Shown: positions 1-5,482 of the stretch, one piece after another | How the letters are laid out: every line of letters begins with the position of its first letter | Position numbering within the stretch: the first letter of the stretch is position 1 | Origin: Balneolales bacterium | Lineage (GTDB): Bacteria; Bacteroidota; Rhodothermia; Balneolales; Natronogracilivirgulaceae | Reading direction: 5' to 3' | NCBI GenBank assembly: GCA_007131535.1 | Contig: SLQI01000139.1 | Span: 1 to 5,482 of the forward strand | Length of the DNA stretch: 5,482 bases | The notes under the pieces: generated by a model | The model's input: the letters and a program-made list of their open reading frames with translations, nothing else | The model's database searches: none | What the model was told of the DNA's origin: nothing | Translations under genes and position numbers: made by a program

Positions 1-2
1 AA

Positions 3-350
3 GACACCTTTTCGGGTTCTCTGAGCACGGGGTTGATGTACGAAAATGAAGTTTGGCTTAGTGAGGATGAAGAGCAGCGGGAGACTCATGATTTAATCAA
101 ATCCACCACCTCGATAAATTTTAGGGAACGGATTGCCGAAAGGGTAGATCTGGTTTTATTTGGCTACTATCAGGCCCGGCCGGATCAATTTTTCGAGCCA
201 CGAATTACACTGGACAGTCAGCTGCAGGTAGAGTTGTATGAAAATATCAGACTGGCCGTTCAGTGGGTCAGCACTTATGACGCTGCCCCGATTCTCGATG
301 CGCCGGATTGGACATATCAGCTTACAAATAATATCATCATCAGTTTATGA
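3..350 (+). CDS. C-terminal fragment of a DUF481-like outer-membrane beta-barrel protein (5' truncated)
   Basis: The reading frame is open from the left edge (first full codon at 3) to TGA at 348-350, so this is the last 115 residues of a longer protein; the TTG/ATG codons at 33-38 are probably internal. The fragment has no cysteine or recognisable catalytic motif. It shows alternating hydrophobic/polar stretches typical of amphipathic beta strands, for example VDLVLFGYYQARP followed by ITLDSQLQVELYENIRLAVQ, then a polar turn and a final strand NNIIISL. The strand-turn pattern with YYQ.R near a strand end, and a last strand at the C-terminus, resembles the end of DUF481/YdiY-type outer-membrane barrels, which are mostly of unknown function. 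The last residue is Leu rather than the common Phe. The family call comes from memory of the pattern and is tentative; another barrel family is possible. A 183-base gap with its own promoter separates it from the next gene, so it is probably not in the same operon. Confidence 0.5.
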   Translation, partial: DTFSGSLSTGLMYENEVWLSEDEEQRETHDLIKSTTSINFRERIAERVDLVLFGYYQARPDQFFEPRITLDSQLQVELYENIRLAVQWVSTYDAAPILDAPDWTYQLTNNIIISL

Positions 351-396
351 GCTGTAATGCGTTATATGCGCAAAACCATGTTTCTCTTTTTACAGC
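351..396 (+). other. Inverted repeat directly after the barrel gene (possible 3'-UTR hairpin)
   Basis: GCTGTAA at 351-357 is the exact reverse complement of TTACAGC at 390-396, enclosing a 32-base loop that contains a small AAAC/GTTT pairing. It begins immediately after the stop codon at 350, where a 3'-end structure would sit. No T-run follows, so it is not a standard intrinsic terminator, and an overlapping alternative pairing (ACAGC/GCTGT at 392-402) weakens it. A chance repeat is possible. Confidence 0.2.
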
Positions 397-439
397 AGCT
401 GTCGGAAGGATGACATATGATGATTAATTTAAAAATCAT

Positions 440-453
440 ATTCACCTGTGAAT
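440..453. promoter_or_regulatory. 14-bp palindrome, possible operator
   Basis: ATTCAC-CT-GTGAAT is a perfect 6-bp inverted repeat with a 2-base centre, lying about 35 bases upstream of the -33 element of the lipoprotein promoter. A dimeric regulator could bind such a site, but nothing identifies the regulator and short AT-rich palindromes arise by chance. Confidence 0.2.
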
Positions 454-487
454 GATAATCCGGGATCAGCTTCGTTAGCGTGCCGTG

Positions 488-517
488 TTGACATATATAA
501 TTTTCAAAATACGTTTG
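488..517 (+). promoter_or_regulatory. Bacteroidota-type promoter (TTG-N19-TAnnTTTG) for the lipoprotein-dsbD operon
   Basis: TTG at 488-490 (part of TTGACA) is followed after exactly 19 bases by TACGTTTG at 510-517, a full match to the Bacteroidota -33/-7 consensus TTG-N19-TAnnTTTG recognised by their primary sigma factor. The expected transcription start is near 520-524, only about 10-15 bases before the ATG at 534. The spacer contains a small palindrome ATTTT-C-AAAAT at 500-510. The position supports the ATG at 534 over the in-frame ATG at 519, which would lie at or before the transcript's 5' end. A TATAAT at 496-501 could be a rival -10 box but has no good -35 partner. The prediction comes from sequence alone. 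Confidence 0.6.
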
Positions 518-533
518 AATGATTGGTAGCAAA

Positions 534-1076
534 ATGAAATTCATTATCCTGAAATTCGCTTTTTTATTTTTGGTTTCCGGCTGTGCCGACGGTGACTCCA
601 TCGGCACAGATTCGGCACAGGCCGGTGTAAACGCAGATGGATACGATGATCCGCAGGAACAGCGCGATCAGCTTTGGAACTCGATGGAAGAGGCACAGGA
701 AAAAGCAGCTGAAAATGACAAATGGGTGCTCATTGATATTTACACCGATTGGTGCGCCTATTGCCGCCAGATGTATAATGAGACGTATACCAATCAGAAA
801 GTTATCGATATGCTCAATGAGTATTTTTACGTGACCAGAGTGAATGCGGAGTCAGATGAATTAGTTACATTCAACGGTGATGAGTTGAGTATGGAGCGAT
901 TGGCAGCAGAGTTCGGTGTCACCTCTTATCCAACCACCGTCATTGTTCAACCAGACGGAGAGCCGTTTGCGATACAGCCCGGTTTTATTCAAGCTGATCA
1001 ATTTGCCGATATATTAACCTATGTGGGCACCGGCGCCTACGAAGAAGTTTCGTTCGATCAGTACATATCCGATTAA
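534..1076 (+). CDS. Thioredoxin-fold lipoprotein (CAYC active site), probable periplasmic thiol-disulfide protein
   Basis: From ATG 534 the product is 180 residues. It opens with a short lipoprotein signal: K2, a hydrophobic run to about residue 14 and a lipobox V-S-G-C with the lipidated Cys at 17, so the mature protein should be membrane-anchored outside the cytoplasm. An acidic, flexible linker (about 18-50) leads into a thioredoxin fold with active site W73-C74-A75-Y76-C77 and the cis-proline loop T-S-Y-P133-T-T. The family position is near the thioredoxin_7/DsbD-C-terminal group; the exact substrate cannot be read. The region around the active site aligns without gaps to the C-terminal domain of the downstream DsbD, which suggests a client or partner kept reduced by it. 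An in-frame ATG at 519 would add MIGSK; I prefer 534 because it gives a cleaner lipoprotein signal and fits the promoter. No Shine-Dalgarno sequence is visible. It lies 32 bases before dsbD, very likely the same operon. Fold and export are firm; the precise role is inferred. Confidence 0.85.
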   Translation: MKFIILKFAFLFLVSGCADGDSIGTDSAQAGVNADGYDDPQEQRDQLWNSMEEAQEKAAENDKWVLIDIYTDWCAYCRQMYNETYTNQKVIDMLNEYFYVTRVNAESDELVTFNGDELSMERLAAEFGVTSYPTTVIVQPDGEPFAIQPGFIQADQFADILTYVGTGAYEEVSFDQYISD

Positions 1077-1108
1077 TCAACCATTAGATTTTAAAGAATA
1101 TATTTAAA

Positions 1109-3004
1109 ATGCACAGGTGTAGTTCCATTTCGACCAGGCTTGTACCATTAATCACGCTTTTTGCTGCAGTCCTGATGGCAGCGGTCGTTTATAATCCGAC
1201 CTATTCTCAGGCACAGCAAAGTTTTACTACCGGTGGTGCAGGTGGTATGTCAAGTGCTGATAAAGTAGAAACGGAGACAAAGTTTTCCCTTGATAAAGTT
1301 CCTCAGGGAGAAGAGTTCCGGATTGCTCTGATCATGGATATTGAGGAAGGGTGGCACATCAATGCCCATGAGCCCACTCTCCGATATTTGATCGGAACAG
1401 AGCTAACGCTCCGGGAGAATGAAGAATTCTCCATCACCGACATTTCTTATCCGGAGCCGAAGGAATATGAGTTTGCCTTTGCAGGGGGGGAAGCGCTGCT
1501 GGTTTATGAGGGAACATCATCCATTTTTCTGACAGTGCAGGCATCCGAAGATGCTGAGCCGGGACGCCATTTGCTTGAAGGCGATCTGACTGTTCAGGCC
1601 TGTGATGATGAAACCTGTCTTGCGCCAACTGATATCAGTATCCGCTTTGATTTTGAGGTTGCCGAAGCCGGCACAGAAGTCACCGGCATCAACCAGGATC
1701 TTTTCAGTGATTATGACCCCTCCGCCGGACCGGCACTTGGAGAGCTGCGCTCAATTGAAGGAGAAGGGGATGTAAATCAAATTGCCTCTATAATTGAAGA
1801 CCGCGGGTTGATCCTCGCGTTCGGAGCAATTTTTCTGATCGGTCTCGCGCTTAATCTCACTCCCTGTGTGTATCCGATGCTTTCGGTGACTGTTTCCATT
1901 TTCGGAGCGCAGACGGATCAGCGTACGGGTGTGATTTTTAGTAAAGCGTTGACCTATGTGCTGGGGATTGCCACGATGTACAGCGTGCTCGGCGTTGCAG
2001 CTGCGTTTACCGGGGGATTGTTCGGAGCATGGCTGCAGAGTCCGATTGTACTGGCAACTATAGGTATTCTGTTTTTTCTGTTGGCCCTCAGCATGTTCGG
2101 ATTGTACGAATTGCAACCGCCATACTGGTTAACCTCTAAACTCGGTGCCGGGCAATCTACCGGATTCATCGGAACCTACTTTTCCGGGTTAGTGGTAGGG
2201 GTGTTTGCGGCCCCGTGCATTGGCCCGCCGATCATTGCGCTTTTGACTTTTGTGGGCACGCAGGGAGATCCCATGTTCGGGTTCATGTCATTTTTTGTGC
2301 TCTCACTCGGACTCGGACTGCCTTATCTCATCCTGGGTACATTTACCGGTTTGATGCAGAATCTGCCCAAATCCGGAGAGTGGATGAACTGGGTAAAGAA
2401 AGTATTCGGTATTGTACTGATTGCTCTGGCCGTATTTTACGTCGGGTTGGCATTCTTTCCGCAGTACAATCTGCATATCCTTGCCGCGACGCTGATCATC
2501 GGAGGTATTTACCTTGGTTTTATTGAACGCACCGGCTCGGAGAAAAAAGTATTCCCCTGGGTGAAGCGGGCCGTGGGTACGGCCGGCGTAGTTGTGGGTG
2601 CTTTGTTTATCATGAACCTGCAGCAGGAGGGAATCCAATGGGAAGATTACGCTGAGGATAAAGTGGATCAGGCCAGAGAAGAGGGCAAGACGGTGGTTAT
2701 GGATTTTTATGCGGACTGGTGCATCCCGTGCCTGGAGCTGGAACGGGTCACCTTTACCGACAATCAGGTAATTGATGCAACCGAGGATATGGTCCGGTTG
2801 AAAGTAGATCTTACCAACTTCGATTCACCCGAAGCGGAAGAACTGCGCCGCCGATATGAAATTGCCGGAGTACCCACAATCGTGTTTCTGGGACCCGATG
2901 GCGAAGAAGTTGAGGAAGCCCGGGTAGTCGGGTTTCTGAATCCGGAGCAATTCATGCAGCGCATTGAAAAAGTTAACAGCCAATACGCCGAATTGCAGGA
3001 TTAG
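1109..3004 (+). CDS. dsbD: Thiol:disulfide interchange protein DsbD (protein-disulfide reductase), full length
   Basis: DsbD carries electrons from cytoplasmic thioredoxin through the inner membrane to periplasmic thiol proteins. All three modules are present in 631 residues (E. coli about 565). A Sec signal peptide covers about 1-35 (core LVPLITLFAAVLMAAVV, likely cut after SQA). The N-terminal immunoglobulin-like domain, about 55-185, has the redox pair C165-DDET-C170 in the context VQACDDETCLAP. The membrane domain, about 233-505, has roughly eight hydrophobic segments, with redox cysteines C253 (NLTPCVYP) and C370 (AAPCIGPP). The C-terminal thioredoxin domain, about 510-631, has D536-W-C538-I-P-C541 and cis-Pro P589 (GVPT). 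An acidic linker (about 186-228) joins the first two modules. The start ATG 1109 gives a good signal peptide; the bases before it are AT-rich without a Shine-Dalgarno match. It probably shares the transcript of the lipoprotein gene. A run of seven G at 1484-1490 is a possible slippage site but the frame is intact. Confidence 0.96.
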   Translation: MHRCSSISTRLVPLITLFAAVLMAAVVYNPTYSQAQQSFTTGGAGGMSSADKVETETKFSLDKVPQGEEFRIALIMDIEEGWHINAHEPTLRYLIGTELTLRENEEFSITDISYPEPKEYEFAFAGGEALLVYEGTSSIFLTVQASEDAEPGRHLLEGDLTVQACDDETCLAPTDISIRFDFEVAEAGTEVTGINQDLFSDYDPSAGPALGELRSIEGEGDVNQIASIIEDRGLILAFGAIFLIGLALNLTPCVYPMLSVTVSIFGAQTDQRTGVIFSKALTYVLGIATMYSVLGVAAAFTGGLFGAWLQSPIVLATIGILFFLLALSMFGLYELQPPYWLTSKLGAGQSTGFIGTYFSGLVVGVFAAPCIGPPIIALLTFVGTQGDPMFGFMSFFVLSLGLGLPYLILGTFTGLMQNLPKSGEWMNWVKKVFGIVLIALAVFYVGLAFFPQYNLHILAATLIIGGIYLGFIERTGSEKKVFPWVKRAVGTAGVVVGALFIMNLQQEGIQWEDYAEDKVDQAREEGKTVVMDFYADWCIPCLELERVTFTDNQVIDATEDMVRLKVDLTNFDSPEAEELRRRYEIAGVPTIVFLGPDGEEVEEARVVGFLNPEQFMQRIEKVNSQYAELQD

Positions 3005-3045
3005 TTTTTTTCTTCACCTGAACAAAACGGGGTTTCATACAACAT

Positions 3046-3120
3046 CACCTTCCGGGTTTACTCAAAAGGATGCATTCCGGATGGAATGGTCCCTGCAGTA
3101 ACCTTGGAAGGTGTTTTATT
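3046..3120 (+). terminator. Long imperfect hairpin with T-rich tail downstream of dsbD
   Basis: Four nested helices stack into one rod: CACCTTCC (3046-3053) with GGAAGGTG (3106-3113), eight pairs; GGG (3054-3056) with CCT (3102-3104, one G-U) continuing into TTACT (3058-3062) with AGTAA (3097-3101), across single-base bulges T3057 and T3105; GGA (3068-3070) with TCC (3090-3092); and CATTCC (3073-3078) with GGAATG (3083-3088), closed by the four-base loop GGAT. That is about 25 pairs in 68 bases. TTTTATT follows at 3114-3120. Position 42 bases after the dsbD stop and the T-rich tail suggest a transcription end for the lipoprotein-dsbD operon. The stem is longer and more interrupted than a usual intrinsic terminator, so a small structured RNA, an mRNA-stabilising element or a dispersed palindromic repeat are alternatives. 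Confidence 0.45.
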
Positions 3121-3234
3121 AGTCTACACTTTCGTTCGCCTCTCGTTTTTAATTCAGATAAGTTGAATATTTGATTTTAACAATCACTGAGACAGAATGT
3201 GCCATACCTTTTCAATAGCCGAATTGGCGCACCA

Positions 3235-3258
3235 TTATCGTACACAAGTTGTGGATAA
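3235..3258 (-). promoter_or_regulatory. Perfect DnaA-box nonamer within an inverted repeat upstream of dnaE
   Basis: TGTGGATAA at 3250-3258 is, on the minus strand, TTATCCACA, the consensus high-affinity DnaA box. It forms one arm of an interrupted inverted repeat: TTATC (3235-3239), gta, CACAA (3243-3247), G, then TTGTG (3249-3253) GATAA (3254-3258). It lies 82 bases before the dnaE start codon. DnaA binding could adjust dnaE transcription to replication status, or titrate DnaA. Only one perfect box is present, so this is not evidence of an origin. One chance occurrence in a window of this size is not negligible. Confidence 0.45.
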
Positions 3259-3340
3259 CTTTTCAGGTCATAATCAGCAACATTGATTAAATTTCGGCAG
3301 TCGGTTTCTTCGTTAAAATAAGATTAAGCTCATCATTCGT

Positions 3341-5482
3341 ATGTGTACGTTCTCCCATCTTCATTGCCACAGCCAATACAGTCTTTTGGACGGTGCCGCC
3401 GCCGTCGATAAAATGGTCGCCAAAGCTGCTGAGTATCAAATGCCCGGTTTGGCGATCACCGACCACGGGAATATGTTCGGGGTGCCCAATTTTGTGAATA
3501 CCGCAAAAAAAGCCGGAGTTAAGCCGATCATAGGGTGTGAGTTTTATGTCACCCCATCGCGGATGACCGAGAAGGATACCAAAGAGCGCTACCATCAGGT
3601 ATTGCTGGCCAAAAATATGACCGGCTACCACAACCTGGCCAAATTAACTTCATTAGGATACGTGCAGGGGTTGTACTACAAACCCCGTATCGACCGGGAA
3701 TTCCTGGCTGAGCACAGTGAAGGGTTGATCGCCACTACGTGTTGCATACAGAGTGAGATCAACCAAAAACTTCTTAAAGAAGGGGAGGAATCCGCCGAAA
3801 AACTATTCAAGTGGTATCTTGATTTGTTCGGAGAGGACTACTACATCGAGTTGCAGCGGCATGGCCTGGCTGATCAGGATAAATGCAATGAGGTGCTGAT
3901 CCGGTGGAGTAAGAAATATGGGGTCAAGATGATCTGCACCAACGATTCCCATTATGTGGATCAGCGCGATTCAGAAGCTCATGATATTCTGCTCGCTCTG
4001 CAAACCAATGCAGAGTTGTCGGATCCCAACCGGTTCCGGTTTACGGATGATCAGAATCAACTCAATAAAGAATTTTACATCAAACCGCCTTATGAGATGG
4101 CGGATTTGTTTTCAGATGTACCGGAATCGCTCGATAACACCAATGAGATTGTAGATAAGGTTGATGATCTGGATTTGAGTTCCGAGTTGCTGCTGCCCCA
4201 TATCAAAGTGCCGGAGCAATTCAAGACGATGGATGAATATCTGAGAGATGAAACCTACAAAGGCGCCCGGCAAAAATACGGAGAAATCAGTACCGATCTG
4301 CAACAGCGAATTGACCGCGAATTGCAGATTATCAAGGATATGGGGTTTGCCGGCTACTTTCTGATTGTACAGGGATTCACCAGTGAAGCTCGCAGGCGCG
4401 GAGTCTACGTCGGCCCGGGAAGGGGATCAGCCGCCGGTAGTGTGGTGGCTTACTGCATCGGGATCATCAATATAGATCCGATGAAATACGATCTGCTTTT
4501 TGAGCGGTTTCTGAATCCGGAGCGAGTCAGTCCGCCCGATATCGATATCGACTTTGACGATTCCGGCAGGCAGCAGGTTATCGATTATGTTGTGGAAAAA
4601 TACGGCCGGGATAACGTAGCCCAGATTGTCACTTATGGTACGATGAAGGCCAAAACAGCCATTCGGGATGTAGGCCGGGTTTTAGGAGTGCCTCTGGCAG
4701 AAGTAAATCGGATTGCCAAACTTTTTCCGGAAAAGCCGGGGCTGGATACGTTCAAGAAAGTTATCAATCCCGAAGAAAATCCGGATACGGCGGATCAGAT
4801 CAAAGAACTGTTTGAAAGCGAAGATCCTCAGGTTCGCAAGATGATGGAATTTGCCAAAGTCCTGGAAGGGTGTCCGAGGCAAACCGGAATTCATGCGGCC
4901 GGAGTTATTATTGCACCCGGCAAAGTCTACGATTATGTACCGGTGGCGCTTTCTAAGGAAAAAGATGTGGTCACCCAGTACGACGGTCCGGCAGCCGAAG
5001 ATTGCGGATTGCTGAAAATGGACTTTTTGGGGCTTAAAACGCTGTCAATTCTCAAGACGGCCATTCAGCAGGTCGAGGAAAATCACGGCATCACTTACAA
5101 TCTCGATGATATACCTCTGGATGATAAAAAAACCTATGAGCTGTATCAGCGCGGGGATACCGTGGGCACCTTCCAGTTTGAGTCCGATGGTATGCGGAAA
5201 TATCTCAAAGAGTTAAAACCGACGACCCTTGAGGATTTAATTGCCATGAATGCCTTGTACCGTCCGGGCCCGATGCAGTTTATTCCGCAGTTTATTGCGC
5301 GGAAACACGGAAAGGAAGAGGTGCAATATCCGCATGAGAGTCTGGAAGATATTCTGAAGCCAACCTTCGGGATTATGGTGTATCAGGAGCAGATTATGCA
5401 GACGGCCCAGATCATCGGCAACTTTACGCTGGGCAAAGCGGATATCCTCCGCCGTGCGATGGGTAAGAAAAAAATGGATGTG
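3341..5482 (+). CDS. dnaE: DNA polymerase III subunit alpha (DnaE), N-terminal 714 residues, truncated by the right edge
   Basis: This is the catalytic subunit of the replicative DNA polymerase. The frame runs without a stop from ATG 3341 to the last base; family members are about 1,100-1,200 residues, so the finger, OB-fold and tau-binding C-terminal parts lie outside. The N-terminal PHP domain (about 1-270) starts HLHCHSQYSLLDG and keeps H6, H8, D17, H42, E67, H85, C135, D202 and H204, the usual metal ligands. The polymerase region shows GPGRGSAAGS (358-367), PPDIDIDFDD (398-407, catalytic D402 and D404), RQTGIHAAGV (513-522), MDFLGLKTL with the third catalytic Asp D561, FQFES (611-615), and LYRPGPM (639-645), ending in the conserved RRAMGKKK region. 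The start is fixed by the canonical position of the HLHCH motif and an in-frame stop TAA at 3314-3316; no other ATG lies between. No Shine-Dalgarno match is obvious. It is the DnaE type, not PolC, since no inserted exonuclease domain interrupts the PHP domain. Confidence 0.98.
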   Translation, partial: MCTFSHLHCHSQYSLLDGAAAVDKMVAKAAEYQMPGLAITDHGNMFGVPNFVNTAKKAGVKPIIGCEFYVTPSRMTEKDTKERYHQVLLAKNMTGYHNLAKLTSLGYVQGLYYKPRIDREFLAEHSEGLIATTCCIQSEINQKLLKEGEESAEKLFKWYLDLFGEDYYIELQRHGLADQDKCNEVLIRWSKKYGVKMICTNDSHYVDQRDSEAHDILLALQTNAELSDPNRFRFTDDQNQLNKEFYIKPPYEMADLFSDVPESLDNTNEIVDKVDDLDLSSELLLPHIKVPEQFKTMDEYLRDETYKGARQKYGEISTDLQQRIDRELQIIKDMGFAGYFLIVQGFTSEARRRGVYVGPGRGSAAGSVVAYCIGIINIDPMKYDLLFERFLNPERVSPPDIDIDFDDSGRQQVIDYVVEKYGRDNVAQIVTYGTMKAKTAIRDVGRVLGVPLAEVNRIAKLFPEKPGLDTFKKVINPEENPDTADQIKELFESEDPQVRKMMEFAKVLEGCPRQTGIHAAGVIIAPGKVYDYVPVALSKEKDVVTQYDGPAAEDCGLLKMDFLGLKTLSILKTAIQQVEENHGITYNLDDIPLDDKKTYELYQRGDTVGTFQFESDGMRKYLKELKPTTLEDLIAMNALYRPGPMQFIPQFIARKHGKEEVQYPHESLEDILKPTFGIMVYQEQIMQTAQIIGNFTLGKADILRRAMGKKKMDV

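Larger units (their letters stand above)
3005..3340. other. 336-base intergenic region between dsbD and dnaE
   Basis: No credible coding frame, tRNA or known riboswitch was recognised here. In order it holds seven T directly after the dsbD stop (3005-3011) without a hairpin before them, a long imperfect hairpin at 3046-3113 with a T-rich tail, an AT-rich stretch 3120-3190, an inverted repeat with a DnaA box at 3235-3258, and a leader before dnaE. No full TTG-N19-TAnnTTTG promoter was found; TAAATTTC at 3288-3295 matches seven of eight bases of the -7 element but lacks a TTG at the right distance. The dnaE promoter is therefore not located with confidence. Confidence 0.7.

Noticed and set aside
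366..413. Possible 15-residue leader peptide ORF (ATG 366 to TGA 411-413)
   Set aside because: It lies upstream of the predicted promoter rather than in the leader, has no ribosome-binding signal, and is short enough to be random.
496..501. TATAAT as a classical sigma-70 -10 box
   Set aside because: It is only two bases from the TTGACA at 488-493 and no acceptable -35 element lies 16-18 bases upstream; the Bacteroidota-type pairing fits exactly.
362..607. Minus-strand open frame of 81 codons across the intergenic region and the lipoprotein start
   Set aside because: It overlaps a convincing promoter and the lipoprotein signal sequence on the opposite strand, has no recognisable domain, and has a low-complexity composition typical of a chance frame.
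1751..2169. Two overlapping minus-strand open frames (121 and 71 codons) inside dsbD
   Set aside because: They are antisense to the highly conserved membrane domain of DsbD, with no plausible protein features.
3005..3011. T7 run after the dsbD stop codon as an intrinsic terminator
   Set aside because: No stable GC-rich stem directly precedes it; the bases before it are the dsbD 3' end without usable self-complementarity.
3046..3113. Hairpin as an integron attC site or the SRP (4.5S) RNA
   Set aside because: The flanks lack the RYYYAAC and GTTRRRY core sites required for attC, there is no cassette array, and the conserved SRP domain IV sequence (GGAAGGAAGCAG type) is not present in the loop region.
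3210..3340. Replication origin around the DnaA box
   Set aside because: Only one perfect box is present, with no cluster of boxes, no clear repeated AT-rich unwinding element and no dnaA or dnaN next to it.
3287..3631. Minus-strand open frame of 114 codons covering the dnaE start
   Set aside because: It is antisense to the conserved PHP domain of dnaE and reads as the complement of that coding sequence.

Overview
The window reads as chromosomal DNA from a Gram-negative member of the Bacteroidota/Balneolota side of the tree. This placement is inferred from three things: a promoter matching the Bacteroidota TTG-N19-TAnnTTTG pattern at 488-517, no clear Shine-Dalgarno sequences ahead of any start, and envelope proteins (outer-membrane-barrel-like tail, lipoprotein, DsbD) that require a periplasm. 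No species can be named. Everything readable is on the + strand.

Layout: (1) 3-350 is the C-terminal end of a beta-strand-rich protein, probably an outer-membrane barrel of the DUF481 type, cut by the left edge. (2) 351-533 is an intergenic stretch with weak inverted repeats and a good Bacteroidota-type promoter whose predicted start lies only about 10-15 bases before the next gene. (3) 534-1076 encodes a thioredoxin-fold lipoprotein with a CAYC active site. (4) 1109-3004 encodes a full-length DsbD transmembrane reductase with all six expected cysteines. (5) 3005-3340 is a gene-free 336-base stretch containing a long imperfect hairpin ending in a T-rich run and a perfect DnaA-box nonamer inside an inverted repeat. 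(6) 3341-5482 is the first 714 codons of dnaE, the replicative DNA polymerase III alpha subunit, running off the right edge.

How they fit: the lipoprotein and dsbD are 32 bases apart on the same strand and probably form one operon. DsbD would take electrons from cytoplasmic thioredoxin and pass them across the inner membrane to periplasmic thiol proteins, and the adjacent lipoprotein, whose active-site region aligns without gaps to the DsbD C-terminal domain, is an obvious candidate client. dnaE is a separate unit, set off by the hairpin. No mobile element, CRISPR array, tRNA or rRNA was seen. Most of the window is ordinary; the less routine signals are in the two intergenic regions and in the apparently complete metal site of the DnaE PHP domain.
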